Source: Paenibacillus contaminans (GTDB lineage: Bacteria; Bacillota; Bacilli; Paenibacillales; NBRC-103111). Taken from it: DNA of 64,000 nt. Under the pieces are notes generated by a model, which saw nothing but the letters and a program-made list of their open reading frames with translations, was not told the DNA's origin and did not search any database. The stretch covers positions 96,768 through 160,767 of the forward strand of contig NZ_QMFB01000015.1 in assembly GCF_003285015.1 (NCBI RefSeq). The letters run 5' to 3'. Below are positions 1 to 7,876 of this stretch, one piece after another; positions within the stretch are counted from its first letter, which is position 1, and every line of letters starts with the position of its first letter. A program made the position numbers and the translations under genes.

Positions 1-1
1 C

Positions 2-1144
2 GTCATGCAGGATGCTCGCCTTGTGCACGAAAACGATTCGGAAGAGGTGCTTGGCTATGCGAAAGCATATATCGAACAGCATTATCAGGAAGATTTGACG
101 ATCGAACAGTTGGCCAAGGTAGCGGGGATCAGTCCCCGCCATTTCATGAGGCTATTCAAAAAAAGGTACGGCTACAGCGCGATCGACTATTTGGCCGTTT
201 ACCGGATTGAGCGGGCACAGCAGCTTATGAGAACGGGAGGACATTATCGTCTCCGGGATATAGCCCGGCATGTAGGATACCATGACGATATGTATTTCAG
301 GCGAAAATTCAAACAGATATCGGGCATTCCGCCAGCGGCGTTTATTAAGAACAGCAGGCAAAAAATCGTCGCGTACCATTCCTCCAATATCGGACAACTG
401 CTTGCGCTTCAAGTTACCCCATGCGCTGCGCCGGCCGACCATCCCTGGACCGATTACTATCAAAGAAAATATAAAACGGATTTCGTGCTGCCGTTAAGTT
501 CGGATGAAGAGATAAAGAGGGAGGAGCTGCGGCTTGCCGCTCCCGATTTCATTATCGGTATCGATCTCTTCGTATCAGCCGAGGAAAAGGAAAGCCTTGG
601 TAAAATTGCACCCGCCTTTTTTGTGCCTTGGATGGAGAGCGATTGGCGCAAACATTTGAGCGCAATTGCCCGGTTTCTGGGCAGAACGGCAGTTGCCGAA
701 GCTTGGCTTGATCATTACAAACGAAAAGCCCGCTTCGTAAGCGAACAAATCAAATATGCAATCAAGGACGATAGTCTGCTTATTTTGAGAATCAGCGAAG
801 GCCGGATCAACATCTTGGACAGCAGAAGTATCGGAACGGTTTTTTACGATGATTTGCAAGTGGTGCCCGCGCGCGGCGTCAATGACATGTCGGCCGAGAA
901 GCGGATATCGCCTGCTCAGCTTACGGAATTTGATGCGGATCGGCTATTGCTAATCGTGGACGAGGATGCTCAGTCGAAATCGAGCTGGAAATCACTCGCA
1001 GATTCTAAGTTATGGAATAATCTGAAAGCGGTCCGGAACGGCATGGTAGCATTTCTTCCCTCGTATCCGTGGGTTGATTATACCGCCTTTACGAATGAGC
1101 TCTTATTGGATGAAGCGTTGAAGCTTTGGCGGAATCGTACATAA
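2..1144 (+). CDS. AraC-family regulator fused to a siderophore-binding-protein-like domain (5' end outside window)
   Basis: Likely iron-uptake activator of the Btr/YbbB type. The visible part begins with two AraC helix-turn-helix units (about residues 18-115, ending in a typical RRKFKQ..GIPPAAF signature). A FecB/periplasmic-binding-like domain of about 260 residues follows, which in this family senses the ferri-siderophore in the cytoplasm. Family members carry about 150 further residues before the HTH and the frame is open to the first base, so the ATG at 5 is probably internal and the gene starts upstream. It sits directly before a Fur-boxed siderophore lipoprotein gene, which it probably activates. 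Recognised from domain pattern; the exact ligand cannot be read. Confidence 0.85.
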   Translation, partial: VMQDARLVHENDSEEVLGYAKAYIEQHYQEDLTIEQLAKVAGISPRHFMRLFKKRYGYSAIDYLAVYRIERAQQLMRTGGHYRLRDIARHVGYHDDMYFRRKFKQISGIPPAAFIKNSRQKIVAYHSSNIGQLLALQVTPCAAPADHPWTDYYQRKYKTDFVLPLSSDEEIKREELRLAAPDFIIGIDLFVSAEEKESLGKIAPAFFVPWMESDWRKHLSAIARFLGRTAVAEAWLDHYKRKARFVSEQIKYAIKDDSLLILRISEGRINILDSRSIGTVFYDDLQVVPARGVNDMSAEKRISPAQLTEFDADRLLLIVDEDAQSKSSWKSLADSKLWNNLKAVRNGMVAFLPSYPWVDYTAFTNELLLDEALKLWRNRT

Positions 1145-1202
1145 GAAAAATGTCCTTATCGTCAATATACCGCAATCAAAAATTCGTCTATACTCCTTTA
1201 TG

Positions 1203-1217
1203 TGATAATGATTATCA
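1203..1217 (+). promoter_or_regulatory. Fur box
   Basis: TGATAATGATTATCA is a perfect 7-1-7 inverted repeat identical to the Bacillus Fur core. It lies 56 bases before the siderophore lipoprotein start and just after a possible -10 (TATACT at 1189-1194); no convincing -35 was seen. Predicted iron repression of the next two genes. Confidence 0.88.
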
Positions 1218-1272
1218 GTATTATTGAAGAGGGTGTCATTATTAATTAGAATTCCAGGAGGAGTATCGGAGA

Positions 1273-2217
1273 ATGAAGCGATATTTGATTTCGGGCTTCG
1301 TATTCATGTTGGTTTTAGTGTTAAGCACTGCCTGTTCGACCGTGAACAAAAAATCGGACAACCCCGATCAACAACGTGTAATCAAGAGCGTAAAAGGAGA
1401 CATCACGATTCCGGCCGAACCGAAGCGGGTCATTGGACTTTCTGTCGTGTATCCCGAGTTTTTATATGCGCTTGGTGTAACGCCGATTGCCGTACAAAAC
1501 TATCATCAGGAGTTCCCATCGTATTTAAAGGAGCCTTTTAAAAATACGCAGAAATTGGGAATCGGAGAAACGCCTAATTTTGAAGCCATACTGGCAGCAG
1601 AGCCGGATTTAATCATTGCTCCCGTATGGTGGTCCGAAAAGGACTATGACCGGCTTGCTAAAATCGCTCCCACCGTGCTTTTGCCTCAGAGAGATAATTG
1701 GCATGATGAATTGCGGGATATCGGCGAGGTTCTCGGCAAGAAAGATCAGGTTGAAACAATCATTCAAAACTTGAAAACCAAAGAATCCGAAGCTAAAGAG
1801 AAACTCCGCACCCTAGTTGGAGACGAGACGGTTATGTATATGATGATTATGGCGAAGGAACTTGTGATTTACGGAGAAAATATCGATCGTGGCAGCTTCA
1901 TCCATAAGCAGTTAGGCTTGAAGCCTGTTAAAAATTTTCCGCAGAGTGAGCTCAGCCTTTCGATCTCATTAGAAAAAATACCTGAATATAATCCCGACCA
2001 TATCATCCTGCAGCTTGATGACGAGTCCAGTGAAGAAATACAAAAGCGGTATAAGGAACTGCTGAATAGCACGCTATGGAAAAATATGACGGCAGTAAAG
2101 AAAAATCAGGTTTATATCATGGGAGGTAAGGAATGGTTTAGTCTGGGGATGTCCCCGTTAGCGGACAGCAACGCCATAGATGAAGTCGTTCAAGCTTTTG
2201 AGAAAAAGCAAAAGTAA
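1273..2217 (+). CDS. Ferric-siderophore ABC transporter substrate-binding lipoprotein
   Basis: Captures ferri-siderophore at the outer face of the membrane and hands it to an FecCD-type permease. The N-terminus is a lipoprotein signal (KR, hydrophobic run, STAC with Cys21 as the lipidated residue). The body has the FepB/FecB type-III binding-protein pattern, including the early PAEPKRVIGLSV strand, AAEPDLIIAP, and a C-terminal MGGKEWFSLGMSP segment. RBS AGGAGG precedes the ATG. A perfect Fur box lies upstream and the FhuF-like gene overlaps its stop (TAATG), so the two form an iron-repressed operon. No permease or ATPase gene lies nearby, so the transporter core must be encoded elsewhere. Confidence 0.93.
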   Translation: MKRYLISGFVFMLVLVLSTACSTVNKKSDNPDQQRVIKSVKGDITIPAEPKRVIGLSVVYPEFLYALGVTPIAVQNYHQEFPSYLKEPFKNTQKLGIGETPNFEAILAAEPDLIIAPVWWSEKDYDRLAKIAPTVLLPQRDNWHDELRDIGEVLGKKDQVETIIQNLKTKESEAKEKLRTLVGDETVMYMMIMAKELVIYGENIDRGSFIHKQLGLKPVKNFPQSELSLSISLEKIPEYNPDHIILQLDDESSEEIQKRYKELLNSTLWKNMTAVKKNQVYIMGGKEWFSLGMSPLADSNAIDEVVQAFEKKQK

Positions 2218-2231
2218 TGGGAGGGCTTGAA

Positions 2232-3020
2232 GTGGGCACGATTAACTTTCGACGATTGGAAGAGGAGTTTTTCCTGACTTTGGATGAGCCCGAAAACATC
2301 GTGCTTCCCATGCCGGCAACCGACCTTTTACAAGCAGAAAATATGATGCATTTAATCGATACGTACGGTCCGCTTATCCAAACAAAGGAGCGGCAGGTTG
2401 CTGCCGCCTTTTTCGCCAGTTGGTTTGCGGGAGTATGCGGGGCAATACAGGATACGTTGTACCGGGGCGATGAGGCGATGCTGGATTTATCGTTATCGAA
2501 TTTATCCGTTCGGCTATATGCTGATGAACGCTATCCTTTGTTTTCATTTAAGATTAATGAACTGAGGGTTATCGAAATTCCGACAGTGGATCGCGAGACA
2601 TGGTGCAAGCGTTCGATCGAAACATTTTACAGGAACAACGTAACACCATTGATAGAGATGTTATCCAGTCTGGGACAAATGAGCGTCCTGCCTTTGTGGG
2701 GACAGATTGTCAATTTGTTGCATGCTCAAATGGATGCAGAGATGGCTAAAGCGCAAGATGAGAAAAGCAGGAAAAACATCGATTATCATTATAAACTGCT
2801 TTCCCGAGGTGTCGATGCCGGGGTGTTCGGGCTTCGCAGAAATCCTTTTGATCGTGAAATAAAGTTCATCGAGCACCCCGCTAACCCAGATCGAAAAATA
2901 CCGGTAAAAACCGTCTGCTGCCTTGCTTATCGTTTGGAAGCGAATTTCGGTTACTGCTATGTTTGCCCGCGAGTAAAAGAAGGGGATCGGGCGTTGATGA
3001 GAGCGAATGACAATTGTTGA
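2232..3020 (+). CDS. FhuF-like ferric-siderophore reductase
   Basis: 262 residues. The C-terminus has the FhuF-type iron-sulfur motif: CC, about 10 residues, then YCYVCPRVK, the four cysteines expected to bind a [2Fe-2S] cluster. In known members this protein reduces Fe3+ in imported siderophores to release iron in the cytosol. The middle part resembles the IucA/IucC-C-terminal-like region of this group. I chose GTG 2232 because GGGAGG (2219-2224) lies 7 bases before it; the ATG at 2217 overlaps the previous stop and has no spaced RBS. Co-transcribed with the siderophore lipoprotein under the Fur box. Role by motif; redox partner unknown. Confidence 0.82.
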   Translation: MGTINFRRLEEEFFLTLDEPENIVLPMPATDLLQAENMMHLIDTYGPLIQTKERQVAAAFFASWFAGVCGAIQDTLYRGDEAMLDLSLSNLSVRLYADERYPLFSFKINELRVIEIPTVDRETWCKRSIETFYRNNVTPLIEMLSSLGQMSVLPLWGQIVNLLHAQMDAEMAKAQDEKSRKNIDYHYKLLSRGVDAGVFGLRRNPFDREIKFIEHPANPDRKIPVKTVCCLAYRLEANFGYCYVCPRVKEGDRALMRANDNC

Positions 3021-3049
3021 GCTATGTTTGGAAAAGCCGGACTCAACAT

Positions 3050-3078
3050 GCAACCTGACAAGGGTTGCTTTTTTTTGT
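3050..3078 (+). terminator. Rho-independent terminator after the iron operon
   Basis: GCAACC (3050-3055) pairs with GGTTGC (3063-3068), followed at once by an uninterrupted T run. It sits 30 bases after the FhuF-like stop. Confidence 0.88.
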
Positions 3079-3440
3079 GTAGAATGTCGATAGGATGTAT
3101 CTTATATAGGGGGCGTACTCCTCAAATAAACCCGTTTTCGAAAATTATTATAGGTTCGGCAAGTGGAATACAGATTAGTGTTTTTTAGTTTAACGTTTTT
3201 GGTGTATGCTTGAGATAGAAATTTAAGGAAAATACTTGAATCCGGCAGGAACCATAGAGATTGATTTGGGGTGTGCAGTATTCGTTTTGTTTGGGGCAAT
3301 ATTGCGATGGTGAGTATATTTTCTTTTGTTATCAACGGTCCGGAAATAAAACGTAAACGGAGATAGCCCGTAGAGATAAAAGAGTAAATTGAAAACGGAA
3401 GGTTCAATTTGAGCTTTCGGAATAAGGAGTATGCGCAAAC
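3079..3440. other. Gene-free AT-rich intergenic stretch
   Basis: No credible ORF with an RBS on either strand; the short ORFs here lack start signals. The only structure noted is an 8-bp perfect inverted repeat, AAATTGAA (3386-3393) and TTCAATTT (3403-3410), just upstream of the next gene, which could be an operator. AAGGAG before 3441 is that gene's RBS. Confidence 0.5.
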
Positions 3441-3850
3441 ATGCGTTTATGGCATCAAGAACTCATTCCCTATTTACCTAGCGTGAAGGATTATAAGGGT
3501 TGTTCGAATCAGCTCGGAGGGCAGCATACGGAAATTCGGATGATCTTCGGTTCGATTAACCGCCATGGGAAAGTCAATCATTCCGTGGTGAACTACGTTA
3601 ACGATTATCCATTAAGCTACTTGCGGGGATACGGACTGCTTATTATTGATGAAATGAAGAAACGAGGATTTCAAACGAGCGAAAGTATCGAACAGGAATA
3701 CAAAAACGATCCTTACGCTTGGGAACTTTTAACCGGGCTGTCGAAGGCAAGATTATATACCCGGAACATGACGGCAAGTATTTGCAGGAGTGTTTGGATA
3801 ATTTGAGGAATAAAGGCATTATCGTTACTATGAATAATCAAAATAACTAA
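3441..3850 (+). pseudogene. Pyrimidine-dimer DNA glycosylase family protein (DenV-like), frameshifted
   Basis: The N-terminus MRLWHQELIPYLP, then LGGQHTEIR and a central YLRGYGLLIIDEMKKRGF segment, match the T4 DenV-related family that excises UV-damaged bases. The first frame loses homology after about residue 101 and stops at 3806. From about 3747 another frame reads KIIYPEHDGKYLQEC and ends at a TAA at 3848-3850, which is the normal family C-terminus. Restoring one G in the AAGGCAAG stretch at 3744-3751 would read SKGKIIYPEHD and join both parts. So this is a one-base deletion in the genome or in the assembly; the gene is otherwise intact. Stand-alone gene with a good RBS. Confidence 0.8.
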
Positions 3851-3904
3851 AATAAGGGCTATATCAATGGGTATTGTTACAACCCCGCATTTGTAATTAG
3901 CAGA

Positions 3905-4579
3905 TCATTTAGATATATAAAAGGAATTGTTTTCAAATTTTGTTGTTAAACCGAGCTCTTCAACAGCAAATTTCCATGTCATCGGGAAATAAGTGATGTC
4001 GTTGAGAACGAGTATGGGATATGGTTCGGAAGAGTTATCTAGCCAAACATCGTTGACATAAACATTAAAATCGGGCATTTTCGCATACAATTTCGGGTCC
4101 GGGGAGCCGCTATCCGTTTCGAGTTTCGCAGCTTTATTGTCCGTTTTTCTGATGACGAAGCCGATTTCCGTATCCCACTTTATTTCTAATGCTAGAGCTT
4201 GCGTGTAGTACCATGTCATTGGAAAATACGTGATATCTTTATAGACGAATAAAGGATATTTGGATGTTGAGTTAGAAATTAGTTGGTCATTAACAAAAAC
4301 TTGAAATGTCGGTAGACTAACTTTCAACGATCCTTCCGGAATGACTTCTTTTGGCGAAGAACTTGAAGATGAAGAGCTTGAAGAAGAACTAGAGCTCCCG
4401 GAAGAACTGCTGCCGCCGTTATGATAATGGTATTCGCCGTATTCTAATCCCCATTTGGCACAATTGGTCCGACAAGTATGTCCGCCATTTTTATCCGTTC
4501 TGCCGGGATGAGCGGTTGCTATCGAAGTAAAAGGTAAGCTGAGTAGAGCAAGTGTAAGTATCGTTTTCTTAAATTTCAC
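3905..4579 (-). CDS. Secreted YHYH-domain protein with two stalk-like repeats
   Basis: Exported protein of 224 residues. Start taken as GTG at 4579 with AGGAGGG 8 bases before; the longer ORF has no RBS. After a signal peptide ending near TAHPG comes a cysteine-containing HPGRTDKNGGHTC...YHYHNG segment, the YHYH domain, probably metal binding. A serine homopolymer linker of about 25 residues follows. The C-terminal half is two similar units, each with a V(N)D.....YP..V..DITYFPMTW core, resembling the copper-amine-oxidase-like stalk domain of Paenibacillus surface proteins. Likely cell-wall or extracellular; no enzymatic motif. Monocistronic, convergent with the dimer-glycosylase gene. Confidence 0.72.
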   Translation of the reverse strand: MKFKKTILTLALLSLPFTSIATAHPGRTDKNGGHTCRTNCAKWGLEYGEYHYHNGGSSSSGSSSSSSSSSSSSSSPKEVIPEGSLKVSLPTFQVFVNDQLISNSTSKYPLFVYKDITYFPMTWYYTQALALEIKWDTEIGFVIRKTDNKAAKLETDSGSPDPKLYAKMPDFNVYVNDVWLDNSSEPYPILVLNDITYFPMTWKFAVEELGLTTKFENNSFYISK

Positions 4580-4751
4580 CGTTATTACCCTCCTGTAATT
4601 TCCAAATTGCCTACTAGATAGTAACATGGAATGGTAGATGCTACAATACCATATATGTAATAATTTAGTTGAAAGGTAGCGGGAGAGTTCGTATTACATT
4701 GCTGGAGAACGTAGAATGTAACAAAGCTTAACGAATAAAACATTTCATTGA

Positions 4752-5162
4752 TTGGGGTCAGACAAATTGGGCATGGATATACTTTTTATACAAAGCAATA
4801 TTTCTTCTTTAGTAAAGCAGTACAGAGATATTTATGAATGGCTTCTTTCAAAACAAGACGAAAACGGAGTGAGCAAAACCGCTCCTACAGATATCGCTTC
4901 TAATCTTGGGCTCTCGGAAACAACCGTTTCAAAACGAGTTAGAAAATTAACCGAATTAGGCTTAATCGAACGAATTGACAATACCGGTTACTCGATATTA
5001 TTTGCTGATTTTACTTTCACTCCATTGAGCAGAATTGAAGATTTACTGAGCGTGATCGAAGCGATGCCTCATTTGAGCTATACCGAGCAGGCAGAAAAGC
5101 TTGATATTTCCATGCAGGAGCTAGAGGCCATATATGGGTACATGGTATACATAACGGGATAA
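4752..5162 (+). CDS. Winged-helix DNA-binding protein, unknown target
   Basis: Small protein whose residues about 20-75 form a wHTH: a helix pair, then DIASNLGLSETTVSKRVRKLTELGLIE as recognition helix and wing entry, much like MarR or phage replication-initiator HTHs. The C-terminal part has a second HTH-like pattern (YTEQAEKLDISMQELEAI). The start is uncertain: TTG 4752, TTG 4767 or ATG 4773 are possible, with only a weak GGGG motif at 4754-4757. It opens a co-directional run of small genes leading to the tRNA-repair-like pair and may be their regulator, but nothing proves that. Confidence 0.55.
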   Translation: MGSDKLGMDILFIQSNISSLVKQYRDIYEWLLSKQDENGVSKTAPTDIASNLGLSETTVSKRVRKLTELGLIERIDNTGYSILFADFTFTPLSRIEDLLSVIEAMPHLSYTEQAEKLDISMQELEAIYGYMVYITG

Positions 5163-5213
5163 TCCTGGCATTGTACATGGAGTTTGGAGAATAACGATCT
5201 GGAGGCTGAAGAA

Positions 5214-5441
5214 ATGAAGTTTTCTTGCGTAGAGCTGCACAATAAAAGAAATCATTTCGAAGTCGATGAATCCGAAATCGATTTTGTTAAATACGAAGTA
5301 TATAATGGCAGATCCAAAGAAAGAATCTTGCATTTGAAGAGCGGCATGAAATGTAAGCTGACCATTTCCAAAGAGGATATTGAACAGGAAGGACTATTTG
5401 AAGCGAAAAAAGCTTACTTGGATAAACTTGTACGAAGTTAA
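5214..5441 (+). CDS. Hypothetical protein, 75 aa
   Basis: Not recognised. Start ATG 5214 chosen because GGAGG (5201-5205) precedes it by 8 bases. Charged, no signal peptide or membrane segment. It reads as mixed beta strands (FDFVKYEVYNG, ILHLKSG, CKLTISKEDI) and could be a small beta-rich adaptor. Same direction as its neighbours, with a 50-base gap from the wHTH gene. Confidence 0.55.
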   Translation: MKFSCVELHNKRNHFEVDESEIDFVKYEVYNGRSKERILHLKSGMKCKLTISKEDIEQEGLFEAKKAYLDKLVRS

Positions 5442-5458
5442 ACGAATATCATTTCTCG

Positions 5459-5893
5459 TTGACTGGTAATGCAGCTGTTATTAATGATGATGCTTTATCT
5501 ATCAAAAGCACGGAAGGGAGTAATCCGCTATTGGCTGTAAGTAAACAATACAAAAGAAAATTTGTATATCAGGATATCGTTTTTTACTGGTACGTTAACC
5601 CAGATTACGATGACGAAGGTAAGATCAATGTTCATATCCTTTCAAATGACAAGAAGTTTATTGTAGCTTATGAAATTGGACAGGCTAGCATACATAAGAA
5701 AAATCCATTTCTTGTTGTAATGGGAAATGAGTTTATAGGATACAGTGAAAAAAGAACCGGTTATTTCAGAGTACGGACGCCGATCTGGCATGACGCAGTT
5801 GCTACACCATCATTTGTGAAAACTATAATCGAATGGTGTTTTTCAGACAAAAAGGAAATTGTTTTGGTCAACTGGATGGGAGAGTTAGTTTAG
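5459..5893 (+). CDS. Hypothetical cytosolic protein
   Basis: Not recognised. The longest reading starts at TTG 5459 without an RBS. TTG 5531, preceded by GGAAGGGAG with about 10 bases spacing, is a better start and gives 120 residues beginning LAVSKQYKRKF. Composition is that of a soluble alpha/beta protein with many aromatics (FYWYVNPDYDD, WHDAVATPSF, IIEWCF). No catalytic motif seen. Lies in the same run as the zinc-ribbon and Thg1-like genes. Confidence 0.5.
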   Translation: MTGNAAVINDDALSIKSTEGSNPLLAVSKQYKRKFVYQDIVFYWYVNPDYDDEGKINVHILSNDKKFIVAYEIGQASIHKKNPFLVVMGNEFIGYSEKRTGYFRVRTPIWHDAVATPSFVKTIIEWCFSDKKEIVLVNWMGELV

Positions 5894-5924
5894 TCTTCTC
5901 ATGTTTAAGGAGGGTATACAACCA

Positions 5925-6101
5925 TTGATTACTTGTCCAAAATGTAGAAGAAAAACGGAGCTGCAAAAAGAGCATTGCTCCCAATGCGGCGAAATCCTCG
6001 AGTTTTCTGTCGAAGAGAAATTCGATATATTGGCTGAATCGGTTGAGACGGTTCTTAAGAAAGAAATGGCGTTAAGAAGGTTAAAGAGGAAGCATGAATG
6101 A
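5925..6101 (+). CDS. Zinc-ribbon miniprotein
   Basis: 58 residues starting at TTG 5925, chosen for the strong TAAGGAGGG at 5905-5913. CPKC near the start and CSQCG about 14 residues later form one zinc ribbon. The remainder is a charged helix (VEEKFDILAESVETVLKKEMALRRLKRK). The stop overlaps the start region of the Thg1-like ORF, so translation is probably coupled. A nucleic-acid or partner-binding accessory role is an inference from the ribbon and position. Confidence 0.6.
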   Translation: MITCPKCRRKTELQKEHCSQCGEILEFSVEEKFDILAESVETVLKKEMALRRLKRKHE

Positions 6102-6115
6102 GAGAAGTGATGAAA

Positions 6116-6853
6116 ATGAAAAAAGACGATTTCGGAAATAGAATGAAAGCATACGAGCATTCATTTAGACAGGTGCTTCCGCAAAGACTTCCGGTAATAA
6201 TCCGGATTGACGGTTGTCATTTTCACACGTTTACGCGCGGCATGGAGAAACCGTTTGATGAAGCCTTAACGAAATCGTTATGGGAGACATGCAAATACTT
6301 AGCCGAAAATATTATGGGCTGCAAGCTTGTGTATCATCAGAGCGATGAGATTTCAATTTTGCTTACCAATTACGATAAGTTGACTACTCAATCCTGGTTC
6401 GATAACAATCTCCAAAAAATCGTCTCCGTGTCTGCTTCAATGGCTACGGCGAAGTTCAACGAGCTCATGAAAGAGCATTATAGGGATAAGCCGCTTGCAA
6501 CCTTCGACAGCAGAGCATGGGTGTTGCCTCATGACGAAGTGACGAACTATTTCCTTTGGAGGCAGCAAGACGCCACTAAAAACAGCATTTCAATGGTCGC
6601 GCAAGCCAATTTTCCTCATGAGCAGCTTCAAGGTCTGGATGGGAAGAAGCTTCAGGATAAATTGTTCTTAGAGAAAGGAATCAATTGGAACGATCTTCCT
6701 GTATGGCAAAAACGCGGGGTTTGTATTACAAAACAGCATTTTATGAAGGGTGAAGCAACCCGAAGCAAATGGGACGTTGATTTTGAAACGCCGATTTTCA
6801 GTCAAAATCGCGAATACATCAATCAATATGTATATCTGGCTGAGGATGAGTAA
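6116..6853 (+). CDS. Thg1-like protein (tRNA-His guanylyltransferase family, 3'-5' RNA polymerase)
   Basis: 245 residues of the Thg1/TLP family, enzymes that add nucleotides to the 5' end of RNA in the 3'-5' direction. RIDG at residues 30-33 and HQSDE at 74-78 carry the metal-binding carboxylates of the palm-like site (Asp32, Asp77/Glu78). Family blocks KPFDEALTKSLW and VSVSASMATAKFNE are also present. Bacterial TLPs studied so far repair 5'-truncated tRNAs, since bacterial tRNA-His G-1 is genomically encoded. I prefer ATG 6116 (KKDDFGNRM aligns with family starts) over ATG 6098. A polynucleotide-kinase-like gene starts two bases after its stop, which fits a repair role. Confidence 0.9.
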   Translation: MKKDDFGNRMKAYEHSFRQVLPQRLPVIIRIDGCHFHTFTRGMEKPFDEALTKSLWETCKYLAENIMGCKLVYHQSDEISILLTNYDKLTTQSWFDNNLQKIVSVSASMATAKFNELMKEHYRDKPLATFDSRAWVLPHDEVTNYFLWRQQDATKNSISMVAQANFPHEQLQGLDGKKLQDKLFLEKGINWNDLPVWQKRGVCITKQHFMKGEATRSKWDVDFETPIFSQNREYINQYVYLAEDE

Positions 6854-6855
6854 TT

Positions 6856-7296
6856 ATGGAATGCGTGATTTTCATCGGGATTCAAGCATCTGGGAAGTCG
6901 ACGTTTTATAAAGAAAAATTTTTCAAGACGCACATACGGATCAATCTCGATATGCTTAAAACAAGGAACAGAGAAGATATTTACTTAGCAGCTTCCATTA
7001 AGGCTAAACAATCGTTTGTTGTCGATAATACGAATCCGACTGCGGATGACAGGAGCAAATATATTCGCATTGCCAAAGCGAACAAATGCAAAGTGATCGG
7101 TTATTTCTTTCAGCCGGATTATGAACTGTCCCATGCGCGAAATGAAAGGCGATCGGGAAAAGAAAAGGTGAATGAGATTGGGATTAAAAGTACTTTGAAG
7201 AAACTGCAGATTCCTTCTTATGCCGAGGGCTTTGACGAGCTATATACGGTGAAAACAGAAGAAGGGGAGTTTCGGGTTGAAGAGGTGGAATACTAA
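6856..7296 (+). CDS. Polynucleotide-kinase-like P-loop ATPase
   Basis: 146 residues. Walker A is GIQASGKST at residues 8-16; RINLDMLKTR follows, placing the Asp and Arg typical of T4 Pnkp-type 5' kinases. VDNTNPT (strand plus sensor) and an Arg/Lys-rich lid (ARNERRSGKEKV) complete the AAA-type zeta-toxin/Pnkp kinase pattern. No phosphatase domain is fused. It begins two bases after the Thg1-like stop. A 5'-phosphorylating kinase next to a 5'-end-extending polymerase suggests both act on the same broken RNA ends; that is inference. It could instead act on another small substrate. Confidence 0.8.
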   Translation: MECVIFIGIQASGKSTFYKEKFFKTHIRINLDMLKTRNREDIYLAASIKAKQSFVVDNTNPTADDRSKYIRIAKANKCKVIGYFFQPDYELSHARNERRSGKEKVNEIGIKSTLKKLQIPSYAEGFDELYTVKTEEGEFRVEEVEY

Positions 7297-7325
7297 TAAG
7301 ATCGATCTCATAGGAGAAGGTAAAG

Positions 7326-7736
7326 ATGCCCTGGTATACAGCAATTTGTATATTCTTGTTCATTTTTGTTATGTTATTAGGAATTGCTCTAGGAATTGTA
7401 TATCGAGGAGATAAATTCAAAAAAAGCGTTATTCTCGCCTGTACGCTGATCATCTCCTTCTTGCTTTTTATCCCAATTTATTTGGGGATGAGAAGCATCC
7501 ATACCGATGAAATCAAAAGAGTAATAAGTGAACGCGGAGGAACGGTTACAAACATTGATCATGTGTCTGAGGGTTCTCTATTTGAGAGCGGAAGTGCAAA
7601 TACCATTTACAGAATAACTTACAAAAAGAATGGCAAAGAATATGTTGCCTGGTACAGAGGTGTCAACAATTTTTCGGACATCCATAGTAAGGATACGAGA
7701 AAGTCATTTGAAGAGAAATGGATCTTTAACGAGTAA
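7326..7736 (+). CDS. Membrane protein with two N-terminal helices
   Basis: 136 residues; two transmembrane helices (about 3-24 and 36-56) and a C-terminal soluble part of about 75 residues with a small beta pattern (ERGGTVTNIDHV, YRITYKKNGKEYVAWY). Resembles small DUF3592/YcxB-like bacterial membrane proteins, but no family is assigned. RBS AGGAGAAGG. Thirty bases after the kinase gene and probably the last gene of this run, as a 140-base gap follows. Confidence 0.6.
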   Translation: MPWYTAICIFLFIFVMLLGIALGIVYRGDKFKKSVILACTLIISFLLFIPIYLGMRSIHTDEIKRVISERGGTVTNIDHVSEGSLFESGSANTIYRITYKKNGKEYVAWYRGVNNFSDIHSKDTRKSFEEKWIFNE

Positions 7737-7813
7737 TAATGCTATCGTATATAAAGAAATTCTACAGTAGGCTGCCCCTAAACCAAACTGAGGACCGGCC
7801 TATTTTTATTAAT

Positions 7814-7843
7814 TGAATCCTTTTACCCGAATAAACAGTATTA
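7814..7843 (+). promoter_or_regulatory. SigW-like ECF promoter of the ydjFGHI operon
   Basis: TGAATCCTTTT (from 7814) resembles the SigW -35 (TGAAAC plus T-rich stretch). After a 17-base gap AGTATTA (7837-7843) resembles CGTATAA. B. subtilis ydjF is SigW-controlled. The match is imperfect in both hexamers. Confidence 0.45.
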
Positions 7844-7876
7844 TAGGAATAAGCCTATATTTTAAGGGAGGTCCAT

